Positions 9,429 to 18,527 of a DNA stretch of 64,000 nt are shown one piece after another. The notes beneath the pieces are model-generated. The model was given only the letters and a program-made list of their open reading frames with translations. It had not been told where the DNA came from and made no database searches. A program made the position numbers and the translations under genes. The stretch's first letter is position 1; every line of letters starts with the position of its first letter. Origin of the DNA: Lacipirellula limnantheis (GTDB lineage: Bacteria > Planctomycetota > Planctomycetia > Pirellulales > Lacipirellulaceae); the NCBI RefSeq assembly GCF_007746075.1, contig NZ_CP036339.1:5733786-5797785 (forward strand), given 5' to 3'.

Positions 9429-9842
9429 CTAGATGGCTCGCCGGGTTACCCGATCCTCATCGAGCGCCCGCTTCAGCGCCGCGCGTTCGCGATTGATCTC
9501 GTCCGCCGTTCGCACGCCTAGCCGACGCATCACCGGCAGCGGCGGGCACCAACCTTGAATCGCGTGTTGCAACAGGAAGGCGGCAATCACGGCGGGGACC
9601 GCGAAGAAGCGTCTGTCGACGAAAGCCCCTAGCGCCGAACCTACCAGGATCGCCGTCGACGCATTGGTTTCGAGCAGCCGCTCAATGTCCCACTCGCGAT
9701 CGAGCTCACCAAGTCGTTGCCTGATGGCAGTCGGTCCGGCATGCAGGGCGCGGGCAATGCTGACGTCGGTCGCTCGGCGGATTTGTTCGTTGACATGCGC
9801 CGCGGTTTGCCGCGGCACTCTCTCGATCGTGGACGGAATCAT
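9429..9842 (-). CDS. DUF2892 (YgaP-type) membrane protein
   Basis: 137 residues. An N-terminal soluble helical part (residues 1-55) is followed by the DUF2892 pair of membrane segments (about 58-93: NASTAILVGSALGAF, FAVPAVIAAFLLQHAIQGWCPPLPVMRRLGVRT). The CPPLPVMRRLG ending is typical of this family, whose inner-membrane helices occur alone or fused to rhodanese. The C-terminal 35 residues are charged and helical. A consensus sigma-54 promoter at 9890-9904 lies 48 bases upstream of the start, inside the 3' end of the DUF4105 gene. Confidence 0.85.
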   Translation of the reverse strand: MIPSTIERVPRQTAAHVNEQIRRATDVSIARALHAGPTAIRQRLGELDREWDIERLLETNASTAILVGSALGAFVDRRFFAVPAVIAAFLLQHAIQGWCPPLPVMRRLGVRTADEINRERAALKRALDEDRVTRRAI

Positions 9843-9884
9843 GGCTTCGCTCCCGGCAATGTCGTTCAGGCGGAATCGCTGACG

Positions 9885-10955
9885 TCAGTGCAAGCCGCGT
9901 GCCATTTCCTCCGCCTCCTGCTTCCGGATGGTCTCCCGCAACCGCTGTCCAAACGTTTCATCGAGCGGGGTCGACTGCATCCACGGGTCAACGCGAAAAG
10001 CCCGCCGTGCTTGTTCAAACGTGAGGTCGGTGTCGATGTATCCGAGGTTGAACGCGATGCGGTCAGACAGGCCGGTGAGCAATACCTGCAAATCGTGTGG
10101 CAGCGAATGGCCGCCCAGTCGCCGCAAATGCATCAAGATCCGCGTCATGCAGTTGTTCCAGATGAGATTGTAGAATTCCGGCTTTTCTTCTAACTGATGC
10201 GCGCCCTCCATCATCGACCGGAAGATCGCCCGCATGCGCTCCGGCGTTGTTCGCGCGGGATAGAAAAAGACCGGAACTTTCCAGATGGCGCCGCGCAGCC
10301 CGACAACGTCGCGCTCGTCGCCGACGACGTACATCAGCTGCAGTTGCCGGAACATCGACGGGATCAGCTGGTAGGGCTGCCCCAATCGCCGCCGGCCTTC
10401 GACCGACACGGCCACCGTCTGCCCGTCCGAAAAGCCAAAGCAGACGAACACGTGAGCCACCGCGTCCAGACCCGGCATGGGCGCGATGACGTAGTACATC
10501 GAGTTGAGTTTCGAGAGATCGTACGTCCGGTCATAGAACCCCGGCGTAAAGTCGGTGCGCGACCGCCAAGTGAAGTTGCGCACGTTCTGCACATGGACCA
10601 GATCACCGTCGATTTCGACGATCGGATGCCGAGCTTGCTCCGGCGACCACTCGACTTTGGGATCCGGCGTCACGAAGCCGAAGTAATAAATGGCGATCGC
10701 CGCGGCGGAGGCGAGAGCGATCGTCGTCCACCGTTTGTCGCTCCAGGCCGTGCTGAACCAACGCCAAAGTCGCAACGGTTCGCGTCGGCCGCGCCAAAAG
10801 AGTGCGAGCACGGCAATCGCCACGGCCCCGGTCAGCCACTTTGGTCCCGGTCCGGTGAAATAAATCGCCAGCGCCGACCAGATGCCGACGAACCACCATC
10901 CAAAGGCGCGGCAGTAGCGGCCGGACCATGCGAAAACGCGACGTAACAATGCCAT
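9885..10955 (-). CDS. DUF4105 membrane protein
   Basis: 356 residues. Three hydrophobic segments in the first 115 residues (about 17-35, 40-52 and 77-92), then a soluble domain with the DUF4105 hallmarks: VHVQNVRNFTWRS, YDLSKLNSMYYVIAPMPG, AHVFVCFGFSDG and EFYNLIWNNCMTRIL. The NxCT-type Cys together with the earlier His suggests an NlpC/P60-like papain-fold peptidase or amidase acting outside the membrane; this is inference from motif layout. No signal peptide cleavage site. Followed by the DUF2892 gene on the same strand after 42 bases. Confidence 0.85.
   Translation of the reverse strand: MALLRRVFAWSGRYCRAFGWWFVGIWSALAIYFTGPGPKWLTGAVAIAVLALFWRGRREPLRLWRWFSTAWSDKRWTTIALASAAAIAIYYFGFVTPDPKVEWSPEQARHPIVEIDGDLVHVQNVRNFTWRSRTDFTPGFYDRTYDLSKLNSMYYVIAPMPGLDAVAHVFVCFGFSDGQTVAVSVEGRRRLGQPYQLIPSMFRQLQLMYVVGDERDVVGLRGAIWKVPVFFYPARTTPERMRAIFRSMMEGAHQLEEKPEFYNLIWNNCMTRILMHLRRLGGHSLPHDLQVLLTGLSDRIAFNLGYIDTDLTFEQARRAFRVDPWMQSTPLDETFGQRLRETIRKQEAEEMARGLH
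9890..9904 (-). promoter_or_regulatory. sigma-54 (-24/-12) promoter for the DUF2892 gene
   Basis: On the minus strand the sequence reads TGGCAC-GCGGC-TTGC, followed by A: an exact match to TGGCACG-N4-TTGCA. The -12 position is base 9890, placing the transcript start near 9878, about 36 bases before the DUF2892 ATG. It overlaps the last codons of the DUF4105 gene, so coding constraint could produce it by chance. Confidence 0.6.
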
Positions 10956-10969
10956 GAACCTGCCCGCCA

Positions 10970-11009
10970 GATGGACTTCGCGGCGGCGTCTGCCGCCGCG
11001 AAGTCCATC
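10970..11009. repeat. perfect 18-bp inverted repeat (hairpin)
   Basis: Arms 10970-10987 and 10992-11009 are perfectly complementary with a 4-base GTCT loop. It lies between the SDR stop (11073) and the DUF4105 start (10955), both on the minus strand. No T-run follows, so it may be a transcript-stabilising or dispersed element rather than a simple terminator. Confidence 0.8.
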
Positions 11010-11072
11010 GTAGCACTAAGCGAAGCAGGATCCCATGCGATTGCTCAGACGTTCAGCTGGCGTTGCGACGCA

Positions 11073-11990
11073 CTATGCCGCGCGAGTTTCCCCGCCCAGC
11101 ACCGTCATAATCTCGCCGCTGATGTAGCTCGAATCCACTTCCGAGGCGAAGAAAACAAACGCAGGCGCCACCTCCTCCGGCTGCCCGGGTCGTTTCATCG
11201 GCGTCTTGGCGCCATGCTCGGCGACGTCCTCTGCCGGCTTCGATACCGGCTGCAGCGGCGTCCAGATCGGCCCCGGCGCCACGCAGTTCACGCGAATTTT
11301 GCGATCGGCCAAGTTCATCGCTAGAGATTTGGTGAAGGCGTGGATCGCTCCCTTGGTGGTCGCGTAGTCGATCAGCGTTTTGTTGCCTTCGAGCCCCGTG
11401 ATCGAACCGCAATTGATGATCGCGCTGCCCGGCTTAAGGTGTTTCAAAGCAGCCTTGGCCATGCGGAAATAGCCGTAAATATTCACCTTGAACGTGCGAT
11501 CCCAGTCCTCTTCAGTCAAATCTTCAAACTGCTCGCGCGTTTCCTGGTAGGCCGCGTTGTTCACCAGAATGTCGAGCTGTCCGAATTTCTTCACGGTCTG
11601 TTCGACGGCGTCGCGACAGAACTTCGGATCAGAGACGTCGCCTGGGAGCAGTAGTGCATCCCGACCTTCCTCCTCGACGGCCTGCTTCACCACTTCCGCA
11701 TCCGCTTTTTCCTCCGGCAGATAAACGATCGCCACGTTGGCGCCCTCGCGAGCGAAGAGCACGGCCACCGAACGGCCAATCCCCGAGTCTCCGCCGGTGA
11801 TCAGTGCGACCTTGCCCGCAAGCTTGTCGGCTCCCTTGTATTTCGGCGCCAGATACTGGGGCTCGGGCGTCATCGCCGAGTCGAGGCCGGGCTTCGGTTG
11901 AGTCTGTGCCGGTAACGGCGACTTCGGTTTCGCGCCGGTTTGGTCTTCGTCGCGGGCTTTTTCCGTCTGCTTCGCTTTGGTTTGGCTCAT
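11073..11990 (-). CDS. SDR-family oxidoreductase, YghA/glucose-dehydrogenase-like
   Basis: 305 residues. A 55-residue Lys/Pro/Gln-rich N-terminal extension precedes the Rossmann fold, as in the YghA/YhdF stress-linked branch of short-chain dehydrogenases. NAD(P)-binding TGGDSGIG is at residues 65-72, LVNNAAYQ follows, then the catalytic Ser in INCGSITG and YATTK supplying Tyr and Lys. The C-terminus ends in SGEIMTVLGGE. Cytoplasmic; substrate unknown (sugar or aldehyde by family). Confidence 0.9.
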   Translation of the reverse strand: MSQTKAKQTEKARDEDQTGAKPKSPLPAQTQPKPGLDSAMTPEPQYLAPKYKGADKLAGKVALITGGDSGIGRSVAVLFAREGANVAIVYLPEEKADAEVVKQAVEEEGRDALLLPGDVSDPKFCRDAVEQTVKKFGQLDILVNNAAYQETREQFEDLTEEDWDRTFKVNIYGYFRMAKAALKHLKPGSAIINCGSITGLEGNKTLIDYATTKGAIHAFTKSLAMNLADRKIRVNCVAPGPIWTPLQPVSKPAEDVAEHGAKTPMKRPGQPEEVAPAFVFFASEVDSSYISGEIMTVLGGETRAA

Positions 11991-12374
11991 CGCATCGTTT
12001 CCTTTTTCTTTTCTTCGCGGCGTCTTGGAGCGGATTACTCAAACGCCAGTGACCCGGGCGTTTGCCGTCCTACGCGGTGGAGCTTGCATTCGTTGAATTC
12101 GGCGGCTTGCTTACGCGCCGAAACGTGAGCGAGACGCATTGCATCTCGCGTGCCGTCGTGGCTGCCATAGCCATGACCGGCTGGCCGCGCATTCGGTGGC
12201 ACCATCACAGCAGTCGTGAAGCGTCGAGCGAGGCGCTGCGGCCCTCGCCGCGGTCGCATCGGAACCAGCCATGGCCGTTCGTCGTTCAGCCGCCGATTTG
12301 CTTCCGCGGCGAATGAGTCTCGCCTCACGGCGTCGTGCGGCGGAGGAATCCAGTGGCTTGAACGCAGACGCTGC
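11991..12374. other. intergenic region, no gene recognised
   Basis: 384 bases between two minus-strand genes. It should hold the SDR promoter near 12000-12060, where a T-rich stretch occurs. Open frames in both directions have random-looking composition. No repeat seen. Confidence 0.35.
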
Positions 12375-14924
12375 TCACTTCATATCCCGCTTCAATCCCG
12401 ATCGCGTCGCTTGCGTCGCCAGTGGATCATCGGGCCAGGCATGTTTAGGATAGCGTCGCCGCAGTTCCTTCTTCACCTCGGGATACGTGTTCGCCCAGAA
12501 ACTCGCGAGGTCGGCCGTTACCTGTTGCGGTCGCCGATTCGGCCCAAGCAGGTGCAGCAGCACTGCCACTCGGCCGCCGCCGATGCGCGGCGTCTCGCGT
12601 ACGCCGAACAGCTCTTGGATTCGCACCGCCAGCACCGGCGGTCGCCCAGGTTCGTACGAGAGGGGATGCCGATTGCCGTTGGAAAGCTCGTACTCGCGCG
12701 GAGCCAGTCGCTCGATCTCGACCAGTCGTTCGTAACCGACGCGCTGTTGCACGTGCGACATCCAGTCAGCGGAGCCAATCTCGTCGAGCGAACGAAGCCC
12801 GATGCACACGTCTGGCAGCAGCGCTCCAAGTTCCCCATCGTCCAGCGACGACAATCCCAAATCGGGGAGCGACGTCGCCAGCCAGCGGACGCGCGCGATC
12901 AAACTTCCCGCCGCTGATTCGGCGGCGGGCAGATACCGCGGTAACTGCGGCAGCGCTTCACGCGCCAGGATCTCAGCGGCCGCCGCAGGGTCGCTGATCG
13001 CCACGGGAGTTTCTTCGAGCAGCAAATCGGCGAAATACGTTCGCGATCGCGCCTCAACCTGTTTGCGCGTCGGATTGTAAAACAGTTCGTCTCTTGTCGT
13101 GAGCAACTGGGTCGGCAACCATGCCCGTTCCACCGCCGAGGCCAATCTGGCCCGCGCCTCGCCGCCGGCGTCGTTCAGATCGATCGCCAGCAGCAGCGTC
13201 TCGCCCCGCACGCGCGAGCCGCCGTCGAGTCGCACGCCGCGTCCGCCGACCATCGTCGCTCGATCTTGCGTTCCGCCGCGGAGTTTCGCCAGCCGATCGG
13301 GAAACGCCTCCAGCAGCGCCTGCATCAAACTCAGCTCCGGCGTCTCGCTGCGCGGCGCCAGCGGCGTCTCGACCAAGCGATAGAGCTGCTCGGCGGATCG
13401 CAGGACGTTTCGCGCTCCGCCAGGGTGGAGCTCCAGTTCAGGATCAGCCATCCGCATGCCGCCGTGATAAGCCTGCAGCGCCGCCACGCGGTCGACGACG
13501 TCCGATCTGGAGCGGACGGCATGGTGATCGCGCGGACCGCGACGTCCTTGATCCGCGACGCGAAAGGGATCGCGTTCCGACAGCAACGCGGCCGCAATCG
13601 AACTCTCGCGCAAGACTCCATACTGAGCGCCGGCCAGCAGCAGGCGCCCCAATCGCGGATGCGCAGGCAGCCGCGAAAGTTCTTTCCCCAGCCGAGTCAC
13701 TCGCTGACCTTCATCGATCGCACCGAGTAACAAGAGCAGCCGGCGAGCATTCTCAATGGCTTCGGCCGGCGGCGCGTCGAGCCACGGAAAATCGTCCGCC
13801 TCGCCCAGCACCAGCAGTTGCAGCAGCGGTTCCGCCAAATCGCTGCGCAGCGCTTCGGGCGCCTCGGCCGCCGGGCGATGACGATGCATGGCTTCTTCCC
13901 AGAGCCGCCAGCAGACTCCCGGCGCCGTCCGTCCGGCGCGACCGGCACGCTGTTCGGCGGAGGCCTGTGAAATGGGTACAAGTTCCAGCCGCGGCAGACC
14001 CGTTCCTGGCGCGACGCGCAGTTGCCGGGCCTGCCCCGAATCGATCACCGCCGTCACGCCCGGAATCGTCAGCGACGTCTCCGCCACGTTCGTCGAGAGG
14101 ATAACCTTGCGCTGCCCCGTTTCGAGCAGCGCCCGATCTTGCTCCTCGGGGGGCAGATCGCCGAAGAGCTTCAGCAACGCGTGCCCCTGCCGCTCAGCCA
14201 ACGCCAGCGCCGCTTCGCAGCGCATGATCTCGCCGACGCCCGGCAAGAAAACCAGCACGTGCCCGTCGGTCTCGGCCAACGCTTCGGTCACGGTTGCCGC
14301 CACGAGGTCGGGCAACTCGCGTTGCTCGCCGCGACGTTGGTAGCGAACGCTGACCGGGAATCGCCGTCCCTCGGCGTGAATCACCGGACAGTCGCCGAGC
14401 AGCTTCGCCACCGGACCCGCGGCCAGCGTAGCGCTCATGACCACGATTCGCAAATCGGGTCGCAACGTCTGGCGCACGCGCAACAGCAGCCCGAGCACCA
14501 GGTCCATCTCGATGGTTCGCTCGTGGAACTCGTCGAGCACCACGGCGCCGATCCCTTCAAGCGAAATGTCATCCAGCAACCGCCGCAGCATGATGCCGGT
14601 CGTTTCGACGATCAGCCGCGTCTCGCGACTGACGCAGGAATCGAAGCGCACGAGATAACCGACCTCGCCGCCAAGTCGAGCTCCGCGTAGCCGCGCAATT
14701 TGCCGGGCCACGGCTCGCGCCGCCAGTCGCCTGGGTTGAATCAGGGCGAGTTTCTGGCCCGCCGGCAGGTCATCGAGCACCGCTGCCGGGACAAGCATGG
14801 TCTTGCCCGAACCGGGAGGCGCCGTCACGACGACTCCGCCGGCGCGCGACGCGACGACAATCTGCGGCAAGACGCCGGCGACCGGCAGGGCGGCGAGAAG
14901 ATCGGCAGGGAGCTCGTCGCTCAT
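12375..14924 (-). CDS. hrpB: ATP-dependent helicase HrpB
   Basis: 849 residues, the usual size for bacterial HrpB (DEAH/RHA family). Walker A APPGSGKT is at 35-42, then QPRRLAARAVA (motif Ia), DEFHER (motif II, 131-136), SATLAAGPVA (motif III), FLPGVGEI (motif IV), STNVAETSLTIPG (motif V) and QRAGRAGRTAPGVCWRLW (motif VI). The C-terminal HrpB-specific domain ends with GRPPVLAVRIQELFG and VLLHLLGPNRRPQQVTADLASFW, both highly characteristic. Cytoplasmic nucleic-acid helicase of unclear cellular role. Its ATG is 20 bases after the DUF1080 gene stop, so the two may be co-transcribed. Confidence 0.95.
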   Translation of the reverse strand: MSDELPADLLAALPVAGVLPQIVVASRAGGVVVTAPPGSGKTMLVPAAVLDDLPAGQKLALIQPRRLAARAVARQIARLRGARLGGEVGYLVRFDSCVSRETRLIVETTGIMLRRLLDDISLEGIGAVVLDEFHERTIEMDLVLGLLLRVRQTLRPDLRIVVMSATLAAGPVAKLLGDCPVIHAEGRRFPVSVRYQRRGEQRELPDLVAATVTEALAETDGHVLVFLPGVGEIMRCEAALALAERQGHALLKLFGDLPPEEQDRALLETGQRKVILSTNVAETSLTIPGVTAVIDSGQARQLRVAPGTGLPRLELVPISQASAEQRAGRAGRTAPGVCWRLWEEAMHRHRPAAEAPEALRSDLAEPLLQLLVLGEADDFPWLDAPPAEAIENARRLLLLLGAIDEGQRVTRLGKELSRLPAHPRLGRLLLAGAQYGVLRESSIAAALLSERDPFRVADQGRRGPRDHHAVRSRSDVVDRVAALQAYHGGMRMADPELELHPGGARNVLRSAEQLYRLVETPLAPRSETPELSLMQALLEAFPDRLAKLRGGTQDRATMVGGRGVRLDGGSRVRGETLLLAIDLNDAGGEARARLASAVERAWLPTQLLTTRDELFYNPTRKQVEARSRTYFADLLLEETPVAISDPAAAAEILAREALPQLPRYLPAAESAAGSLIARVRWLATSLPDLGLSSLDDGELGALLPDVCIGLRSLDEIGSADWMSHVQQRVGYERLVEIERLAPREYELSNGNRHPLSYEPGRPPVLAVRIQELFGVRETPRIGGGRVAVLLHLLGPNRRPQQVTADLASFWANTYPEVKKELRRRYPKHAWPDDPLATQATRSGLKRDMK

Positions 14925-14944
14925 GAGTAACCGCTACCGCCCAT

Positions 14945-15721
14945 CTATTTAGCCAGCGGCCGCACCTGAATGCCGCGGAACGCCACCAGTCCGTGGTCGC
15001 CCTGCAACATCAAGGGCCCGCGCGGGACTTCGGGCATGGTATTCCAGGCCGCGCCGGTGGGATAGTGAAGGTCGACCTGCTTGTGAATCTCCCTGCCGTT
15101 GAGCATCACGTGTTCAAATCGGGCGTCGGCGATCTTCTTTCCCGCCGCATCGAATCGCGGCGAATAGAACGTCAATTGCAACGTCTGCCACTCGCCCGCC
15201 GGCTTCGCCGCGTTTTCCATCGGGGCGACGCCGTCGTCGATGTGCTCGTAGCTTGGCTCCTGCTTCGCCCGCGGATAGACGCCGCCGCACATATCGCCGG
15301 TGAGGTCCTTCATGTCGTGAGTGTCGCGAATTTGGATTTCATAGAGGCCGTTCAACTTCACCCCGGAGTTGGAATCCCGTGGAATGAAGAACTCGCACTT
15401 CAATTCGACGTCCTGGAAGTTCTGGCGCGAATAAAGATTGACCGCGTCGCCATTGCTGATCAGCACGCCGTCTCCGGGTTCGCTGATCAACTGGTCGGGC
15501 GCGTCGGGATGAAGCTTCACTCCGCTTGCCAACGACCAACCGGTTTGATCTTCCTGCCAGTTTGCCAGCGACGCTCCTTCCAAGAGCGAAATCCACTCGT
15601 CGGCGCCAGCGGCTTCGGCGACTGGCGACATGACGCCGGTCCCAGCGCCCAATAACAACAGCGTCAGCATCGACGCAACGCCGAAGTAGCCGCGGCGGTC
15701 AGACGAGCGTAACAACGTCAT
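14945..15721 (-). CDS. exported DUF1080 (3-keto-disaccharide hydrolase-like) protein
   Basis: 258 residues. ATG at 15721 preceded by AGGAGA. A signal peptide covers about residues 1-38 (LLLLGAGTGVMSPVAEAAGA). The DUF1080 jelly-roll domain follows with WISLLEGASLANW, FQDVELKCEFFIPRDSNSGV, GLYEIQIRDTH and GEWQTLQLTFYSPR, ending in GPLMLQGDHGLVAFRGIQVRPL. Planctomycetes carry many paralogues; some family members hydrolyse 3-keto-glycosides. Periplasmic by inference. Confidence 0.9.
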   Translation of the reverse strand: MTLLRSSDRRGYFGVASMLTLLLLGAGTGVMSPVAEAAGADEWISLLEGASLANWQEDQTGWSLASGVKLHPDAPDQLISEPGDGVLISNGDAVNLYSRQNFQDVELKCEFFIPRDSNSGVKLNGLYEIQIRDTHDMKDLTGDMCGGVYPRAKQEPSYEHIDDGVAPMENAAKPAGEWQTLQLTFYSPRFDAAGKKIADARFEHVMLNGREIHKQVDLHYPTGAAWNTMPEVPRGPLMLQGDHGLVAFRGIQVRPLAK

Positions 15722-16050
15722 CGGAGCGTCTCCTGCAGACCGAACGGGGGCGGACTTGAGTTATCCCAAGAGCGTGGGAGCGCGTTCGCGGAGGATCAAT
15801 CTGCGTCCAGCCGTCACTATATCCTGCCGCTGCGGTCGCCGACACCCGCGAGGCGGCGGCTAGGCGACCGACGGCGAACGGCTGCCCCCACGAATCTCCC
15901 AGCTTTTCAACGGGCCGGTTATGCCGAAAACGCAGGTCACGCCAGCCGCATAGGGTCGCGAGCGGAACCTACACTTGACTCGGCCCAAGCAGCACAGGGC
16001 AAACGCCGCGGCCAAGATCCCACGCTCGACGAAACCGACAATTCCCCGCC
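15722..16050. other. intergenic region between divergent genes
   Basis: 329 GC-rich bases upstream of both the DUF1080 gene and the hypothetical gene at 16051. No recognisable promoter, palindrome or repeat. Confidence 0.35.
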
Positions 16051-16749
16051 ATGAACCGCCGCCACTTTACTTTCTGGTTCAGCTTCGGTTTGTTCACGCT
16101 CGCCGAACGGCTGCAGGTTTACGGGCTCGATGAGCTCGCCGCGGCGCTGCTGCGCGACGACAAATCTCCCGCGAGCCCGCTACCCACGCATTGGCGACTG
16201 GCCGACAACGGCGTATGGCGCTGGTACGAACGCGAAACGTTCGTCGATGGCAAGTGGAAGCTCAGCGGCATCACCACTCCCATTCGAATGGAGACGGGCG
16301 AAGTCGCTCCGGCGCAACAGGGTTATCTCGACGAAGCGCGCGTCCCCGCCGAAGTCCGCCGCCGCAAACCGACGCTCAAAGCCGAGGATGCCCTCGCTGC
16401 GGCGAACAACGCGGCGAAAACGGCGCAGTCCCATAAACCAAATGGGTCGCCCGCAACGGCAACGACCGCTGCTACGGCGCCGAGCCCGTCGCTCGACTTC
16501 GACGACCATCACCCCAGCGAAAAGCGCCGCGCCCGCCACGGCCGGCCGCCGAGCAAATGGCTGCGCAGCCTCCACGCCCATGAACTGCGCATCTGGTTAA
16601 AGACCATCGACGTCCCTGAAGCCGACGTCGTCGGGATGACCTACTGGGAACATCTCACGCGCGACCATTCGTTCGATCCGGCCCACATTGAAGGGTTGGA
16701 GATCGACGAACAGGCCAAACTCCACGCGGCGGCCCACTACGGCTATTAG
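16051..16749 (+). CDS. hypothetical planctomycete protein
   Basis: 232 residues. The start MNRRHFTFWFSFGLFTLAERL is a hydrophobic, possibly membrane-anchoring segment. WRWYERETFVDGKWKLSGITTPI follows, then an Ala/Lys-rich linker (about 105-150) and a C-terminal block WLRSLHAHELRIWLKTI...GMTYWEHLTRDHSFD. The terminal block looks conserved and folded; the linker looks disordered. I recognise the style from other planctomycete genomes but not a functional family. Monocistronic. Confidence 0.7.
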   Translation: MNRRHFTFWFSFGLFTLAERLQVYGLDELAAALLRDDKSPASPLPTHWRLADNGVWRWYERETFVDGKWKLSGITTPIRMETGEVAPAQQGYLDEARVPAEVRRRKPTLKAEDALAAANNAAKTAQSHKPNGSPATATTAATAPSPSLDFDDHHPSEKRRARHGRPPSKWLRSLHAHELRIWLKTIDVPEADVVGMTYWEHLTRDHSFDPAHIEGLEIDEQAKLHAAAHYGY

Positions 16750-16944
16750 TCGAGCAGCGCCTCTGCAGCGATCGCAGGGTTCGGCGCCGGCGAATTCCAT
16801 AGGGCTTTTCTCATCCGAGGCGCGGCGATTGCTGTTTGCACGGGCTTGACACCCCTGGCTCAAGACGCCGCGCATAGCGTTCTGACGCCAATCGGCGATA
16901 GAATCAGGGCGCCCGTCATGCCACCCGCACAAGGAAACCTCCCC

Positions 16945-17700
16945 ATGTCCAAGCTCGCCGGAAAAGTCGCCGTTGTTACCGGGGCCTCAAAGGGCATCGG
17001 CGCGGCGATCGCCAAAGAATTGGCCGCCCAAGGCGCCTCCGTCGTGGTCAACTATGCCAGCAGCAAGAGCGGCGCCGAGAAGGTGGTCGGTGAGATCACC
17101 GCCCAGGGCGGGAAGGCAGTCGCGGTCGGGGCCAATCTGGCGGAGCCGGCCGACGTCGCCAAGCTGTTCGCCGCCGCCAAGCAGGCCTACGGAAAACTCG
17201 ACATTCTCGTCAACAACGCCGGCATCTACGAGTTTGCGTCGATCGAAGAAATCACTCCCGAGCATTTTCACAAACAGTTCAATCTCAACGTGCTCGGCCT
17301 GCTGCTCGCCACGCAAGAAGCCGTCAAACTTTTCGGCGACGGCGGCGGCAGCATCATTAACCTGAGCTCGATCGTCGCCACGACGGCGTTGCCGCAAACC
17401 GCCGTCTACAGCGCCACCAAGGCGGCCGTCGACGCCATCACCCGCTCGCTGTCAAAAGAACTTGGCCCGCGAGGCATCCGCGTGAACTCGATCAACCCCG
17501 GCATGATCGAGACCGAAGGAACGCAGGCCGCTCACATCACGGCAGAGGATGGCGCCTTCCGCAAAAACACCGAGGCCCAAACGCCTCTCGGTCGCATCGG
17601 CCAGCCCCAGGACATCGCGCCTGTCGTGGCGTTTCTGGCATCCAGCGAATCCGGATGGGTCACCGGCGAAACGATCCGCATCGCGGGCGGCTTCACCTGA
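16945..17700 (+). CDS. SDR-family oxidoreductase (FabG-like)
   Basis: 251 residues, the normal classical SDR length. ATG at 16945 with AAGGAAA upstream; a longer in-frame start at 16846 lacks one. Motifs: TGASKGIG (12-19), NNAG at about 90, Ser in INLSSIVA, YSATK at about 155, and the PG motif NPGMIETEG. Ends VTGETIRIAGG as in 3-oxoacyl-ACP reductase-type enzymes. NADP(H)-dependent reduction of an unidentified carbonyl; cytoplasmic. It stands alone, so assignment to fatty acid synthesis is not supported by context. Confidence 0.9.
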   Translation: MSKLAGKVAVVTGASKGIGAAIAKELAAQGASVVVNYASSKSGAEKVVGEITAQGGKAVAVGANLAEPADVAKLFAAAKQAYGKLDILVNNAGIYEFASIEEITPEHFHKQFNLNVLGLLLATQEAVKLFGDGGGSIINLSSIVATTALPQTAVYSATKAAVDAITRSLSKELGPRGIRVNSINPGMIETEGTQAAHITAEDGAFRKNTEAQTPLGRIGQPQDIAPVVAFLASSESGWVTGETIRIAGGFT

Positions 17701-17767
17701 TGCGGCAGTAACCAGAACGCGGCCCTGTGCGCCACGCTTGCTGCGGAGCGCCGCGATTGTCTCCAAT

Positions 17768-18316
17768 TTAACGTCGAGCTTCCCACGTCCCTAAGATGCC
17801 GACCCGCTCGCCCGGAACGTTCCCCCAGCGACCATTGAGCAGTTGTCGCCCATCGTCCGACAGTTCCGCCGAGAAGGAACCGGGCGCCAGCACCTCGGGG
17901 TTGTCGGTGTACTTGCCTTCGATGAAAAGTTGTCGCGTCGCCGGATCGTAGGTGGCGACGACTTGCTCGCGTCCGATCGCCTCTTGCCCGAGACGCCATT
18001 CGAAGAAGCCGCTCGCTTCAACGCGATCGCCCAGCTCGTGTTGCGTGAGAAATCGCAGCGTGCTGCCGGCGTAATCGTTTCCCGCGTCGTCGACGCTCGA
18101 AACGATCGTCCATGTGCCGATGGCAAGGTTCGGCGCCCCGGCGGTGGAGGGCGCTTCGCGCGTCGCCACGATCGCCGCCGGCTCGACGGTCGTCGGCGAC
18201 TTCTCCGGCAACAACCACGGCAGCAGCGCCGTCACCAGCGCGGTCACGCCGCTAATCAGCGCCGCGATCACCGTCCCCGACGCCAACAACGACCCGCGCG
18301 GCGATTGACCTGCCAT
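17768..18316 (-). CDS. membrane-anchored hypothetical protein
   Basis: 182 residues from the ATG at 18316 (GGAG eight bases upstream). One membrane helix at about residues 12-36 (LLASGTVIAALISGVTALVT). The remaining outward-facing domain is beta-rich: IGTWTIVSSVDDAGNDYAGS, FFEWRLGQEAIGREQVVATYD and SFSAELSDDGRQLLNGRWG. This alternation of strands resembles a lipocalin or META-like beta barrel. No family assigned. Confidence 0.75.
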   Translation of the reverse strand: MAGQSPRGSLLASGTVIAALISGVTALVTALLPWLLPEKSPTTVEPAAIVATREAPSTAGAPNLAIGTWTIVSSVDDAGNDYAGSTLRFLTQHELGDRVEASGFFEWRLGQEAIGREQVVATYDPATRQLFIEGKYTDNPEVLAPGSFSAELSDDGRQLLNGRWGNVPGERVGILGTWEARR

Positions 18317-18527
18317 GGTCGGAACTCCGATGAAGCCGAATCGAGCGCGGCGCGAACGGGCCACTGCACGCGCGTGCTAGCAAAGAAGATGCACGAACTC
18401 GCACACGCATTGCCCCTGATCGGCGTTCGTTCGCGAATACTTAAGTCAACCTTGCGTGCGTATCGGAACGAATCGTCGCGACGCATCGCATCAGGCCAAT
18501 TGCCCTCAATTGTCTTCGCCCCAAAAG

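Noticed and set aside
9885..11016. Several + strand open frames inside the DUF4105 gene
   Set aside because: Arg/Ala-rich antisense products; the minus-strand reading has membrane helices and DUF4105 motifs.
11991..12374. Small genes in the SDR-HrpB spacer
   Set aside because: Open frames in both directions have no ribosome-binding site and random composition.
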